From: Actinomycetota bacterium | GTDB taxonomy: Bacteria; Actinomycetota; Acidimicrobiia; Acidimicrobiales; Ilumatobacteraceae | Reading direction: 5' to 3' | Assembly: GCA_026393575.1 (NCBI GenBank) | Contig: JAPKZX010000064.1 | Coordinates: forward strand, 1 to 54,704 | DNA length: 54,704 nucleotides | In this document: positions 35,621 through 44,244 of the stretch, piece by piece | Layout of the letters: every line of letters starts with the position of its first letter | Position numbering within the stretch: position 1 is the stretch's first letter | Translations under genes and position numbers: made by a program | The notes under the pieces: generated by a model | What the model was told of the DNA's origin: nothing | Databases searched by the model: none | The model's input: only the letters and a program-made list of their open reading frames with translations

Positions 35621-37609
35621 ATGGCGATCATTGAACGACCTTCATCTGAAGTGGCTACACCTGCGGTGGTAGCTCCTAGCCAGGCACTGGGCGCCATTCG
35701 TCGGCCAGTTGCATCTAAGGGCTGGCGCTCGTGGCTGTTTACAGTCGACCACAAGAAAATCGGCATCATGTATGGCGTTGTCGCCATGGTGTTCTTCATT
35801 GTCGGTGGTGTTGAAGCACTGTTGATTCGTTTGCAATTGGCTCTACCTGATGGTCGCATTCTTAGTGCTGATCAGTACAACCAAATGTTCACCATGCATG
35901 CCACGACCATGATTTTCCTTTTCGCAATGCCTATGGCAGGTGCGTTTGCTAACTACTTCTTGCCGCTGCAAATTGGCGCACGCGACGTTGCATTCCCGCG
36001 TCTGAACGCATTGTCGTTGTGGTTGCTTGTCGGTGGCGGACTCATTCTGAACGCTTCATGGTTCCTTGGTGGAGCCGCTGACGGTGGTTGGTTCATGTAT
36101 GCGCCAAACTCTGGCCCAGTGTTCTCACCAAGTAATGGTGTGGACTTCTGGGTGCTTGGTTTGCAAATTGCAGGTATCGCATCACTCATTGGTTCCATCA
36201 ACTTGATTGTCACCGTGTTGAACATGCGTGCCCCAGGCATGACCCTTATGAAGATGCCGGTGTTCACCTGGATGATTCTCGTCGTGCAGTTCCTTCTCGT
36301 GTTCTCACTTCCAGTCATTACCGTCGCACTTGTTCTACTTATGTTCCAGCGCTCGTATGGGGCAACGTTCTTCGACGTGTCTCAAGGTGCAGACCCGCTT
36401 CTCTGGCAGCACTTGTTCTGGATCTTTGGTCACCCCGAGGTGTACGTATTGATTTTGCCGGGCTTCGGAATTATCTCTGAAGTGTTGCCTACGTTCTCGC
36501 GCAAGCCACTGTTTGGTTATCCATTCGTGGTCTTCTCTGGTGCATCGATCGGCCTCGTTGGTTTCGGCGTGTGGGCTCACCACATGTTTGCCGCTGGTCT
36601 TGGCCCTGTTTCAGTTGCAGTGTTCTCCATTTCAACAATGGCCATTGCGATTCCAACTGGAGTAAAAATTTTCAACTGGTTGCTCACTATGTGGGGTGGC
36701 AAGATTTGGTACACCACTGCAATGAAGTTCGCAATCGGACTTGTCGTGCTGTTTACAATCGGCGGCTTGTCAGGTGTTACTCACTCAGTTGCGCCGTCTG
36801 ACACACAGCAAACCGATACCTATTACATCGTTGCTCACTTCCACTACGTGTTGTTCGGTGGAATGGTCTTTGGTTTGTTCTCTGGTTTCTATTACTGGTG
36901 GCCAAAAGTATTCGGCAAGTTGTTGAACGAAAAACTCGGTTCCTGGAACTTCTGGTTCATGGTGATTGGTATGAACCTCACCTTCGGCCCGATGCATATT
37001 CTTGGCCTTCAAGGTCAACCACGCCGTATGTATGTATGGACAGAAGCTCGTGCAGGCGAAGGATTGTTCAACTTTGGCTTCTGGAACATGGTTTCTTCAA
37101 TTGGGTCATTTGTTCTCGCTGTCGGCATTCTGTTCTTCCTGATCAACGTTGTCATTACGGCACGCAATGGCAAGCAAGCACCAGCCGACCCATGGGATGC
37201 TCGCACGTTGGAATGGTTAGCTACTAGCCCTCCAAAGGAACACAACTTTGATCGCATCCCAGTTGTTCATCACTTGGATGAGTTCTTCCACCGCAAATAT
37301 GAAGAAGATCCAAACACGCACACCATGCGTCAGATTGCAACGGGTGAAGAATTGATTCGCGCAGAAGAAGCAGCTGCTGATTCAGACATCCATCTCCCTG
37401 GCCCGTCGTACTGGCCTTTGGTTCTCGCCATTGGTATTGGAGTTTTGGGCTTGGGTGTTGTCTACGGAACGCCAGTCATGGTTGTTGGTGCTGCTGTAGT
37501 TCTTCTTGCTTCATTCGGATGGGTTCTTGAGCCTTCCGTTCCAGAAGCAATTGACTATGCCTCACCAGATGGTGACGGACACTCGAAGGAGATCGCTACT
37601 CATGGCTGA
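35621..37609 (+). CDS. ctaD: Cytochrome c oxidase subunit I with C-terminal extension
   Basis: The product is 662 residues. All ligands are present: His93 and His408 for heme a, His406 for heme a3, and His271, His320 and His321 for CuB, with Glu273 and Tyr275 of HPEVY and K-channel Lys349. It is thus a functional A-type oxidase core that reduces oxygen and pumps protons. The protein is about 100 residues longer than a minimal CtaD. After an acidic linker it adds two helices (PSYWPLVLAIGIGVLGLGVV and MVVGAAVVLLASFGWVLEP) that resemble the second half of CtaF. Its end overlaps ctaE by eight bases. Confidence 0.97.
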   Translation: MAIIERPSSEVATPAVVAPSQALGAIRRPVASKGWRSWLFTVDHKKIGIMYGVVAMVFFIVGGVEALLIRLQLALPDGRILSADQYNQMFTMHATTMIFLFAMPMAGAFANYFLPLQIGARDVAFPRLNALSLWLLVGGGLILNASWFLGGAADGGWFMYAPNSGPVFSPSNGVDFWVLGLQIAGIASLIGSINLIVTVLNMRAPGMTLMKMPVFTWMILVVQFLLVFSLPVITVALVLLMFQRSYGATFFDVSQGADPLLWQHLFWIFGHPEVYVLILPGFGIISEVLPTFSRKPLFGYPFVVFSGASIGLVGFGVWAHHMFAAGLGPVSVAVFSISTMAIAIPTGVKIFNWLLTMWGGKIWYTTAMKFAIGLVVLFTIGGLSGVTHSVAPSDTQQTDTYYIVAHFHYVLFGGMVFGLFSGFYYWWPKVFGKLLNEKLGSWNFWFMVIGMNLTFGPMHILGLQGQPRRMYVWTEARAGEGLFNFGFWNMVSSIGSFVLAVGILFFLINVVITARNGKQAPADPWDARTLEWLATSPPKEHNFDRIPVVHHLDEFFHRKYEEDPNTHTMRQIATGEELIRAEEAAADSDIHLPGPSYWPLVLAIGIGVLGLGVVYGTPVMVVGAAVVLLASFGWVLEPSVPEAIDYASPDGDGHSKEIATHG

Positions 37610-38213
37610 GACCGCAACTCACACTGATCACGCAGCAGACCACGGGCATCATTCGTCCACTGGTTTGTCTAACAACAAGCTCGCAATGTGGCTCTTCCTG
37701 GGCTCAGAGTGTTTGTTGTTTGGTGGACTTATTTCTACATACATGCTGTATCGCGGTCGCGTACAGAATGGCCCACACCCGTCGCAGATTTATGACATTC
37801 CATTCACTTCAGTAAGCAGTTTCGTTCTGCTTATGTCATCACTCACCATGGTGTTAGCAGTGACTTCAGCACAACGCGATGATGACGCTCGCACCAACCT
37901 GTGGCTCACCATTACTGCACTTCTCGGTGCAACCTTTATTGGTGGCCAGGTATACGAGTTCACCACGTTCTACCGCGAGGGTCTGGGCTTCACCACAAGT
38001 TTGTTCAGTTCTAGCTTTTACTCATTGACCGGATTTCACGGAGTTCACGTTTCAGTGGGTGTGATTATGTTGCTCTCCACAATGGGCATCATTAAGCGCA
38101 ACAAGATCACTGGTAACAAAGCCGAAGTGGTTGAACTAGTTGGCTTGTATTGGCACTTCGTCGACATTGTGTGGATCATCATCTTCACACTGATTTATCT
38201 GATTCCATCTTGA
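37602..38213 (+). CDS. ctaE: Cytochrome c oxidase subunit III
   Basis: The 203-residue, five-helix membrane protein has the family motifs WLFLGSECLLFGGL, GQVYEFTTFYREGLGFTTS, TGFHGVHVSVG and GLYWHFVDIVWIIIF. The N-terminus is His-rich (HTDHAADHGHH). The ATG at 37602 follows GAAGGAGAT and overlaps the end of ctaD. The longer frame from 37506 lies inside ctaD and is rejected. It stabilises subunit I. Confidence 0.95.
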   Translation: MAETATHTDHAADHGHHSSTGLSNNKLAMWLFLGSECLLFGGLISTYMLYRGRVQNGPHPSQIYDIPFTSVSSFVLLMSSLTMVLAVTSAQRDDDARTNLWLTITALLGATFIGGQVYEFTTFYREGLGFTTSLFSSSFYSLTGFHGVHVSVGVIMLLSTMGIIKRNKITGNKAEVVELVGLYWHFVDIVWIIIFTLIYLIPS

Positions 38214-38226
38214 TCGGGAGCAACGC

Positions 38227-38532
38227 ATGAGTACGGAAACACAAACACAGAGTCACGAACACGGCATGTCAGATACTGGGTACATAAAGATTGCTCTTAT
38301 TCTTGCTGCCATTACAGCGCTCGAAGTATCTACGTATTACGTAGATTTCGGTCCTCTGTTCATGCCTTCTTTGATGATCATGATGGTCGTCAAATTCGTC
38401 ATGGTTGTTTCTTATTTCATGCACTTAAAGTTTGATAGCAAGATCTTTAGTTTCTTGTTTTATACAGGTCTCGGTCTTGCACTGTTTGTGTACATCGTCG
38501 CGCTGGCAACATTTAAGTTCTTTATTGCTTAA
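38227..38532 (+). CDS. Cytochrome c oxidase subunit IV, prokaryotic COX4 family
   Basis: The 101-residue protein has three membrane helices. IKIALILAAITALEVSTYYV and MVVSYFMHLKFDSKIFSFLFYTGLGLAL are typical of the small subunit IV of caa3 or bo3 oxidases. The N-terminus is polar with several His. It starts 13 bases after ctaE with a plausible ribosome site (GGGAG). Confidence 0.88.
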   Translation: MSTETQTQSHEHGMSDTGYIKIALILAAITALEVSTYYVDFGPLFMPSLMIMMVVKFVMVVSYFMHLKFDSKIFSFLFYTGLGLALFVYIVALATFKFFIA

Positions 38533-38550
38533 TGGTGATAGGGGTCGGCC

Positions 38551-39498
38551 GTGCTGATCGCAGCAATTGAACCAACGCTAAACACGGCTCCGTGGCGTTT
38601 TCAATTTCACCCTGAAATCTGGATTCTTGTAGTCGGCCTTGTGGCGGCTTTTGTCTATGCCGTGCGAGTTGTGGGTCCCAAAGTGGCTCCCGCTGGCCAG
38701 GTCATCAGCCGTAAGCAAATCCTCACATTCTGTTTGATGATTGTGATGTTGTGGCTGGCAAGCGACTGGCCGGTACACGACATCGCCGAGGAATACTTGT
38801 ACTCAGTACACATGATGCAGCACATGGCGATTACGTATTTTGTACCCCCATTGGCGTTGCTAGCTACACCTGAATGGTTGTTTCGATTGCTCATCGGTCA
38901 GGGGCGGTTGTACAGGGCAGCGCGATTCTTAACCCGGCCAGTGGTAGCTGCTGTTGTGTACAACTTGGTCGTCGTAACCACGCATATTCCTGCACTGGTG
39001 AACAGAAGTGCCGCGGGTGGCCCATTGCACTATGGCTTGCATGTCATCTTGGTTTTGAGTGCATTGATGTTGTGGACTCCCGTGTGTGGACCAGCACGAG
39101 AATGGCGCATGACGTATGGCGGCATGATGCCGTACTTATTCGCAACATCTCTGGTTCCTACCATTCCTGCAGGTTGGCTGACTTTCGCCGAAGGTTCTGT
39201 ATATAACCACTACGACACACCAGTTCGAGTGTGGGGCTTGTCCGTGTTGAGTGATCAGCAATTGGCCGGTGGAATTATGAAGCTTGGTGGGTCAGTCTTC
39301 ATGTGGTGCATCATCATCGTCATCTTCTTTAAGAGATTCATGAAGAACTTCTTTTCTAATCAGTCGTATGCATCCAGTAGCGAAATTCCCGATGCAGAGA
39401 TAGTGGGCACCGATGCTCCACTCATGTATTCCGATGTGGAATCTGCATTTCAACGTGTGCGTCCAGCCACCGAAGGCGAAACCACGCCCGATTCATAA
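38551..39498 (+). CDS. ctaG: CtaG-type oxidase assembly protein
   Basis: The 315-residue multi-helix membrane protein of the caa3_CtaG family is linked to copper delivery and assembly of cytochrome oxidase. The conserved block SDWPVHDIAEEYLYSVHMMQHMAITYFVPPLALLATPEW, with its His-rich helix, is clear. GVWGLSVLSDQQLAGGIMKLGGSVFMW near the end also fits. The start is GTG at 38551, 18 bases after subunit IV. It is the last gene of the oxidase set, and the GNAT gene follows after one base. Confidence 0.9.
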   Translation: MLIAAIEPTLNTAPWRFQFHPEIWILVVGLVAAFVYAVRVVGPKVAPAGQVISRKQILTFCLMIVMLWLASDWPVHDIAEEYLYSVHMMQHMAITYFVPPLALLATPEWLFRLLIGQGRLYRAARFLTRPVVAAVVYNLVVVTTHIPALVNRSAAGGPLHYGLHVILVLSALMLWTPVCGPAREWRMTYGGMMPYLFATSLVPTIPAGWLTFAEGSVYNHYDTPVRVWGLSVLSDQQLAGGIMKLGGSVFMWCIIIVIFFKRFMKNFFSNQSYASSSEIPDAEIVGTDAPLMYSDVESAFQRVRPATEGETTPDS

Positions 39499-39499
39499 C

Positions 39500-39973
39500 A
39501 TGAAGTGCGTGGTGACCGACATGCCTCGTCATGAGGCATTGCGCACGACTGCAGCACAATGGTCCTTCAGCGAATGGGGCGAGTTGTACCCAGATGATTC
39601 CGTGCAGTGGTACTTGGATCTGTATGCAGCCTCTGATCAGGATGAGCGTTCCCTTCCTGTATGTCTTGCTGCAATGAATGAAGGTGGCGAAATTGTTGGC
39701 ACGGCATCGTTGATTGAGAATGATGAATTGCCGAATGCTCCAGAGCCCGGACCGTGGGTTGCAGCTGTGTATGTAGATAATGCATACCGTGGTACGGGCG
39801 TGGGCGCCCAACTTGTATTAGAGATTGTTCGCCGTTCACGCATTTTGGGATACAACGATGTGTATCTCTACACCGAGTCGGTACCACAGTGGTACGAATC
39901 GATGGGGTGGTCTTTTATTCGCACCGATCATTCACTAGGCGTAGAGGTCACGGTGATGGTGTATCGCGGTTAG
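39500..39973 (+). CDS. GNAT-family N-acetyltransferase
   Basis: The product is 157 residues. The acetyl-CoA loop is seen as YRGTGVGAQLVLEIVRRS (motif A), preceded by the strand PWVAAVYVDNA and followed by YNDVYLYTESVPQWYESMGW (motif B with the usual Tyr). The substrate is unknown. The ATG at 39500 lies one base after the ctaG stop and is preferred to a longer frame overlapping ctaG. It converges on the ABC permease gene with a four-base gap. Confidence 0.85.
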   Translation: MKCVVTDMPRHEALRTTAAQWSFSEWGELYPDDSVQWYLDLYAASDQDERSLPVCLAAMNEGGEIVGTASLIENDELPNAPEPGPWVAAVYVDNAYRGTGVGAQLVLEIVRRSRILGYNDVYLYTESVPQWYESMGWSFIRTDHSLGVEVTVMVYRG

Positions 39974-39977
39974 TGCG

Positions 39978-40703
39978 CTAGCTCCACCGGAAACGTTTAG
40001 CGGCAATAGCGGGCGCAAGAATTGCCCAGGCACACAGCACTGTACCCGGAACAAGTAGTGCTCCAGAGTCTCCGTTCAATGTTGTACGCAACAAATCCGC
40101 GAGTGCGGTTGAAGGCAACACTTGTGCTGCAGTACTTGCCGCAGAGGGAAGAGAATCACGTGGAATGACCATTCCACCAAGTAATAACAGCAATAGATAC
40201 AGGCCATTTTGCGCAGCCAAATTGATCTCAGCTCGAAGTCGTCCAGCGAGTACAAGTCCGATGCCTGCAAATGCAGATGTGCCACCAAGTACGGCCGCTA
40301 TTGCAAGTGGCCACTGATTGCCTGCTGGTTCCCACCCCAGGAACAGACCAAGAGCTAGCAATGCAGCGACTTGAACAATCTGCACACAAAAGACAGAAAG
40401 AATTTTTGAAACAACTAGTTGGCCACGTGTTAGTGGGGTAGCTCCGAGACGCTTGAGAACCAAGTACGAACGTTCAAAGCCAGTGGCAATACCAAGGCTC
40501 ACCATTGCCGACGACATAATCGCTACAGCAATCACGCCTGGCACCAAAAACTGAATCGGCTCAACATCGCCACTGGGTAATACTTCAACAGATCCGAAGA
40601 AACTAAGAAGAAGAATGGGGATCACGAAAGTAAGCAGTAGTTGCTCACCATTGCGTGCAAGAAGCATCAACTCTGCTCGCAGTTGTATCGCAATGCGTTT
40701 CAT
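39978..40703 (-). CDS. ABC-2 type transporter permease
   Basis: The 241-residue protein has about six membrane helices and the ABC-2 pattern: an N-terminal cytosolic helix (MKRIAIQLRAELMLLARNGEQ), then FVIPILLLSFFG, SLGIATGFERSYLVLKRLGATPLTRGQLVVSK and LLLLLLGGMVIPRDSLP. It is the partner of the ATPase gene, which it overlaps by four bases. An ABC-2 exporter pair is also found near the cytochrome oxidase assembly genes ctaA/ctaB in mycobacteria, so a link to heme or oxidase biogenesis is possible. The substrate is unknown. Confidence 0.88.
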   Translation of the reverse strand: MKRIAIQLRAELMLLARNGEQLLLTFVIPILLLSFFGSVEVLPSGDVEPIQFLVPGVIAVAIMSSAMVSLGIATGFERSYLVLKRLGATPLTRGQLVVSKILSVFCVQIVQVAALLALGLFLGWEPAGNQWPLAIAAVLGGTSAFAGIGLVLAGRLRAEINLAAQNGLYLLLLLLGGMVIPRDSLPSAASTAAQVLPSTALADLLRTTLNGDSGALLVPGTVLCAWAILAPAIAAKRFRWS

Positions 40704-41593
40704 TGCGGGCTCCGAGTAAAACGGCGATACGTCTCTTCAAGGTTTTCTGTGCCCATGTCAACTCCCAGTAATGGGTGTTGATTATCTGCAAGCCATTGCG
40801 AAATGCGCGTCATCAATTGCGGTGTTGGTTCAGATGCAACTTCGTACAGCCCTTCACTAATCACCGTGATGGGGCTTTTCACAGCAACAGCAAGTTCGGC
40901 AGTTACTAAGCCGGGTGTGGAAGTAAAGCGAAGTCGTTTGCGTGCCGAAGCAAGAGACTTCATATCTCCGCTTGCCAGAATTTTTCCTTCTCTGAAGAAG
41001 ACAGCATGTGTGGCAACTTTTTCTGCCTCGGCCATGTCGTGCGATGCAAGCAGAACAGTGGTGCCTTCTTGTGAGAGACCAAGAATGATGTCGCGAATAA
41101 CATCCCGCCCATCGATATCAACACCAGATGTTGGCTCGTCGAGAAAGATAATTTCTGGTTTGGCGGCAAGTGCAAGCGCCAACGACAATCGTTGTTGCTC
41201 TCCGCCAGACAATCTTCGCCACGTGCTCTTGGATCGAGCACCAAGACCAACTAGATGGATGAGTTCAGTGGCATTGGCACCTTTTCCGTGGAGCGCACAA
41301 AAATGCCTGATCACATCTTTCACGCGTGCACTGGGGTACACCCCGCCGCCTTGCAGCATGACTCCCATACGGTTCGTCAATTCTCGATGCTGCTTCGCAG
41401 GGTCTAGACCAAGCACGCGCACATGGCCCTGACCAGTGCGAAACCCCTCACACACCTCAATAGTGCTGGTTTTCCCTGCACCATTTGGCCCCAAGATGAC
41501 GGTGACAGACCCGGTGGGGGCTTCAAAAGACACATTGTCGACAGCGACCAGGTCGCCGTAGCGGACTGTGAGATTTTCGACAAGAACGGACAC
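40700..41593 (-). CDS. ABC transporter ATP-binding protein
   Basis: The 297-residue ATPase has Walker A GPNGAGKTSTIEVCEG, the Q-loop MLQGGGVYPS, signature RLSGGEQQRLSLALAL, Walker B EIIFLDEPTSGVD and the switch His in LLASHDMAEAEKVA. It is of the DRA/ABC-2 exporter type. The start is GTG at 41593 with TAAGGT six bases upstream. It diverges from serS, 62 bases away. With the permease it forms a two-gene exporter. Confidence 0.93.
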   Translation of the reverse strand: MSVLVENLTVRYGDLVAVDNVSFEAPTGSVTVILGPNGAGKTSTIEVCEGFRTGQGHVRVLGLDPAKQHRELTNRMGVMLQGGGVYPSARVKDVIRHFCALHGKGANATELIHLVGLGARSKSTWRRLSGGEQQRLSLALALAAKPEIIFLDEPTSGVDIDGRDVIRDIILGLSQEGTTVLLASHDMAEAEKVATHAVFFREGKILASGDMKSLASARKRLRFTSTPGLVTAELAVAVKSPITVISEGLYEVASEPTPQLMTRISQWLADNQHPLLGVDMGTENLEETYRRFTRSPQ

Positions 41594-41599
41594 GCCTCC

Positions 41600-41605
41600 A
41601 CCTTA
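41600..41605 (-). promoter_or_regulatory. -10 box of leaderless ABC ATPase gene
   Basis: On the minus strand TAAGGT is followed by GGAGGC and the GTG at 41593. The GGAGG is too close to act as a normal ribosome site. Confidence 0.5.
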
Positions 41606-41641
41606 CGAACAAATGCCTCCTAGCGAGAAAGCACAGACAGG

Positions 41642-41647
41642 TAGCCT
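41642..41647 (+). promoter_or_regulatory. -10 box of serS
   Basis: TAGCCT is followed by eight bases and the GTG at 41656. Confidence 0.4.
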
Positions 41648-41655
41648 GACAATCT

Positions 41656-42951
41656 GTGATTGATGTACGACTTCTCCGCACCAATATCGAAGGGGTGCGA
41701 ACTGCCCTTGCCCGTAGGGGTAAGCCAGACGTGCTCAGCCAGATTGACGAAGCCGTGCAACTCGACAGCCGTCTGCGAGACATTACGACTGAACGTGACG
41801 CCATTCGTGCAGAGGTAAACGACCTCTCAAAGCAAGTGGGCACTTTGCGCCGAGACAAGCGCAATGATGAGGCCGAGGCACTAATGGGTCGTAGCCGCGA
41901 ACTAGGTGAGACCGAGCGAGTTCTTCAAGCAGAGTTCGACGAAGTGCAGGGCGCGCTTCATCAAATCATGTTGCGCATTCCGAACCTTCCGCATGCTGAC
42001 GCGCCAAATGGTGCTGGCGATCACGAGAATCCTGTGGTGAAGGGCCCTATCAATATGCCTGCACAGTTTGCTGATCACCAGCGCGTGCCGCACTGGGAGA
42101 CCGCAAGTCACCTTGGCATTTTGGATAATGAACGCGCAACCAAGATTGCCGGTGCCATGTTTACGATGCAACGTGGCTTAGGTGCAACGTTGGCTCGCGC
42201 ACTCTGTCAGTTTGCACTCGATAGCAACGCCGATGCATTCGAAGAAATTCGCCCACCAAGTTTTGTTACCACTGCAACGTTGACAGCTACTGGCCACTTA
42301 CCAAAATTTGCTGATGATGCATACGCAATTGAGCGCGATGATCTGTGGGCCATTCCAACTGCTGAAGTGCCACTCACATCGCTTCATGCTGGTGAAGTTC
42401 TAGAGGAATCTGAATTGCCAGTGCGCCTTATGGCATACACACCGTGTTACCGCCGCGAAGCAGGTAGTGCAGGTCGTGACACACGTGGCATGTTGCGTGC
42501 ACATGAATTCGACAAGGTTGAAATTTTGGCGATTGCACGTCCGGAAGATGCGCCAGAATTGCTGACTGAATTAGTTGCTCGGGCTGAATTATTGATGGCG
42601 GCTTTAGAACTTCCGTATCGCATCATTGAGATTTGTACTGGCGACATGGGCGGAAGCCACCACCGCAGTTACGACATCGAGGTGTATGCACCCGGCTGTG
42701 ATGCATGGTTAGAAGTGAGCAGCGTGTCGTGGTTCTCTGATTACCAAGCTCGTCGCGCCGACATTCGTTTTAAGCGCACAGGCCAAAAAGGAACCGAGAT
42801 TGCGAACACCTTGAATGGTTCTGCATTGGCCGTACCACGCGTATGGGCTGCAATCTGTGAGAACTATCGCCAAGCCGATGGAAGCGTGCGTATTCCTACG
42901 GTGCTGTTGCCGTACATGCGTGGGGCCACTCACATCACGCCAAAGGCTTAG
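41656..42951 (+). CDS. serS: Seryl-tRNA synthetase
   Basis: The 431-residue class II synthetase charges tRNA-Ser with serine. The N-terminal coiled-coil arm (about 25-105: ALARRGKPDVLSQIDEAVQLD and RDAIRAEVNDLSKQVGTLRRDK) precedes the catalytic core with motif 2 TPCYRREAGSAGRDTRGMLRAHEFDKVE and motif 3 NGSALAVPRVWAAICENYR. Length is standard. The GTG start fits the TAGCCT box eight bases upstream. pdxH follows after five bases. Confidence 0.97.
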   Translation: MIDVRLLRTNIEGVRTALARRGKPDVLSQIDEAVQLDSRLRDITTERDAIRAEVNDLSKQVGTLRRDKRNDEAEALMGRSRELGETERVLQAEFDEVQGALHQIMLRIPNLPHADAPNGAGDHENPVVKGPINMPAQFADHQRVPHWETASHLGILDNERATKIAGAMFTMQRGLGATLARALCQFALDSNADAFEEIRPPSFVTTATLTATGHLPKFADDAYAIERDDLWAIPTAEVPLTSLHAGEVLEESELPVRLMAYTPCYRREAGSAGRDTRGMLRAHEFDKVEILAIARPEDAPELLTELVARAELLMAALELPYRIIEICTGDMGGSHHRSYDIEVYAPGCDAWLEVSSVSWFSDYQARRADIRFKRTGQKGTEIANTLNGSALAVPRVWAAICENYRQADGSVRIPTVLLPYMRGATHITPKA

Positions 42952-42956
42952 CCACA

Positions 42957-43592
42957 ATGGGCATTGCAGATCGTCGTCTTCAATACGAAACTGCAGGTCT
43001 CGACATTGATGACTTGTTGGCTGACCCAATTGCGCAGTTACAGCAGTGGTATCACCAGGCTGAAGAGGCAGGTGCTGCTGAACCAAATGCAATGGTGGTG
43101 TCTACGGTTGATGCCGAAGGGCAACCAGATGCACGTGTTGTATTGGCCCGCAATATTGATGCAAACGGCGTTACTTTCTTTACCAATCGCCATAGTGCAA
43201 AGGGTGAGCAGATTGGCTCTGAGGCACGAGGCGCCGCAACGTTTGCTTGGCTTGAACTGCATCGCCAAGTTCGTATTCGTGGTGTCATCACCCTGGCGTC
43301 TGATGCTGCGAGTGATGAGTACTTCGCTTCTCGTCCGCGCGCGTCTCAATTAGGTGCATGGGCTTCACCACAATCTGAACCCATTGGCAACCGGGAAGAA
43401 TTGAACGACCTTGTTGAAGAAGTCGCGCAACGCTTTGATGACGTAGAAGTTCCTCGTCCACCGCATTGGGGCGGGTATGTCATCTCCATTAATTCAATTG
43501 AGTTTTGGCAAGGTCGCCCCAGCAGATTGCATGATCGGTTTGTTTATACTCGTCACGGAAATGTGTGGCGAGCGCAACGCCTCGCACCATAA
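42957..43592 (+). CDS. pdxH: Pyridoxamine/pyridoxine 5'-phosphate oxidase
   Basis: The 211-residue FMN enzyme makes pyridoxal 5'-phosphate from PNP or PMP. FMN- and PLP-binding blocks are visible: PDARVVLARNIDANGVTFFTNRHSAKG, FAWLELHRQVRIRG, ASPQSEPIGNREEL and WGGYVISINSIEFWQGRPSRLHDRFVY, ending in RLAP. Length is typical. It lies five bases after serS and nine before the next gene, so the three are probably one unit. Confidence 0.95.
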   Translation: MGIADRRLQYETAGLDIDDLLADPIAQLQQWYHQAEEAGAAEPNAMVVSTVDAEGQPDARVVLARNIDANGVTFFTNRHSAKGEQIGSEARGAATFAWLELHRQVRIRGVITLASDAASDEYFASRPRASQLGAWASPQSEPIGNREELNDLVEEVAQRFDDVEVPRPPHWGGYVISINSIEFWQGRPSRLHDRFVYTRHGNVWRAQRLAP

Positions 43593-43601
43593 GGAGTCAC
43601 T

Positions 43602-44243
43602 ATGACGTATCTCGTATCGCCTGATGAAGTTGCTGCTGCTTACACCGAGCTTCGTACTCGCGTGATTGCACTCTTGCGTGAAGCTGGTGAAGGAGTAGGC
43701 AATATTCCGGTTCCACATTGTCCAGCGTGGACAGTGAAGATGGCAGTCAGTCACCTTGTGGGCGTACCCGAAGATGTCCTTAGTGGCAATATGGAAGGCG
43801 TGACCACCGAGACGTGGACGCAAGCACAAGTTGATCGTCACTCGAATGATTCGCTGATGTCGATACTTGATGCATGGGAGGCGATGGGAGCCACTATTGA
43901 CCCGATGTTGCCGCACTTTCCTGTTCCTGTGAATTCACAGTTCGTCTTCGATTCATGCACCCACGAACACGATATTCGTGCAGCAATCGGTCAAGCAGGT
44001 GCTCGGGATTCACAGTCGGTCCGTGTTGCTTTGGGTTTTATACGCAACATGTTGTCGCAACGCGCTCAACCTGAAGCGCAAGAGTTACTTCAGGCGACAA
44101 TCAATGACTTTGATTTCTTCCGCTCTATGTCGGGTCGTCGGTCCGAAGAGCAAATCGCTGCATGTGGACTTGATCCTTCGAAGGTACAAGTGGTGATAGA
44201 GACCATGCCACTATCTATTCCTGCCGCAAGTATTCCTGAATAG
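43602..44243 (+). CDS. Mycothiol-dependent maleylpyruvate isomerase-like (DinB-fold) protein
   Basis: The product is 213 residues. The N-terminal part carries CPAWTVKMAVSHLVGVPEDVL and a later HEHDIRAAIGQAG, giving the metal-binding His triad typical of the MDMPI_N/DinB fold common in actinomycetes. The substrate cannot be named. Many such proteins are annotated maleylpyruvate isomerase only by fold. It has a good ribosome site (AAGGAG) and follows pdxH by nine bases. Its end is one base from the convergent poly-gamma-glutamate hydrolase-like gene. Confidence 0.75.
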   Translation: MTYLVSPDEVAAAYTELRTRVIALLREAGEGVGNIPVPHCPAWTVKMAVSHLVGVPEDVLSGNMEGVTTETWTQAQVDRHSNDSLMSILDAWEAMGATIDPMLPHFPVPVNSQFVFDSCTHEHDIRAAIGQAGARDSQSVRVALGFIRNMLSQRAQPEAQELLQATINDFDFFRSMSGRRSEEQIAACGLDPSKVQVVIETMPLSIPAASIPE

Positions 44244-44244
44244 A

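Noticed and set aside
40803-41432. A 209-residue plus-strand frame
   Set aside because: It is antisense to the ABC ATPase with Walker and signature motifs and is a shadow frame.
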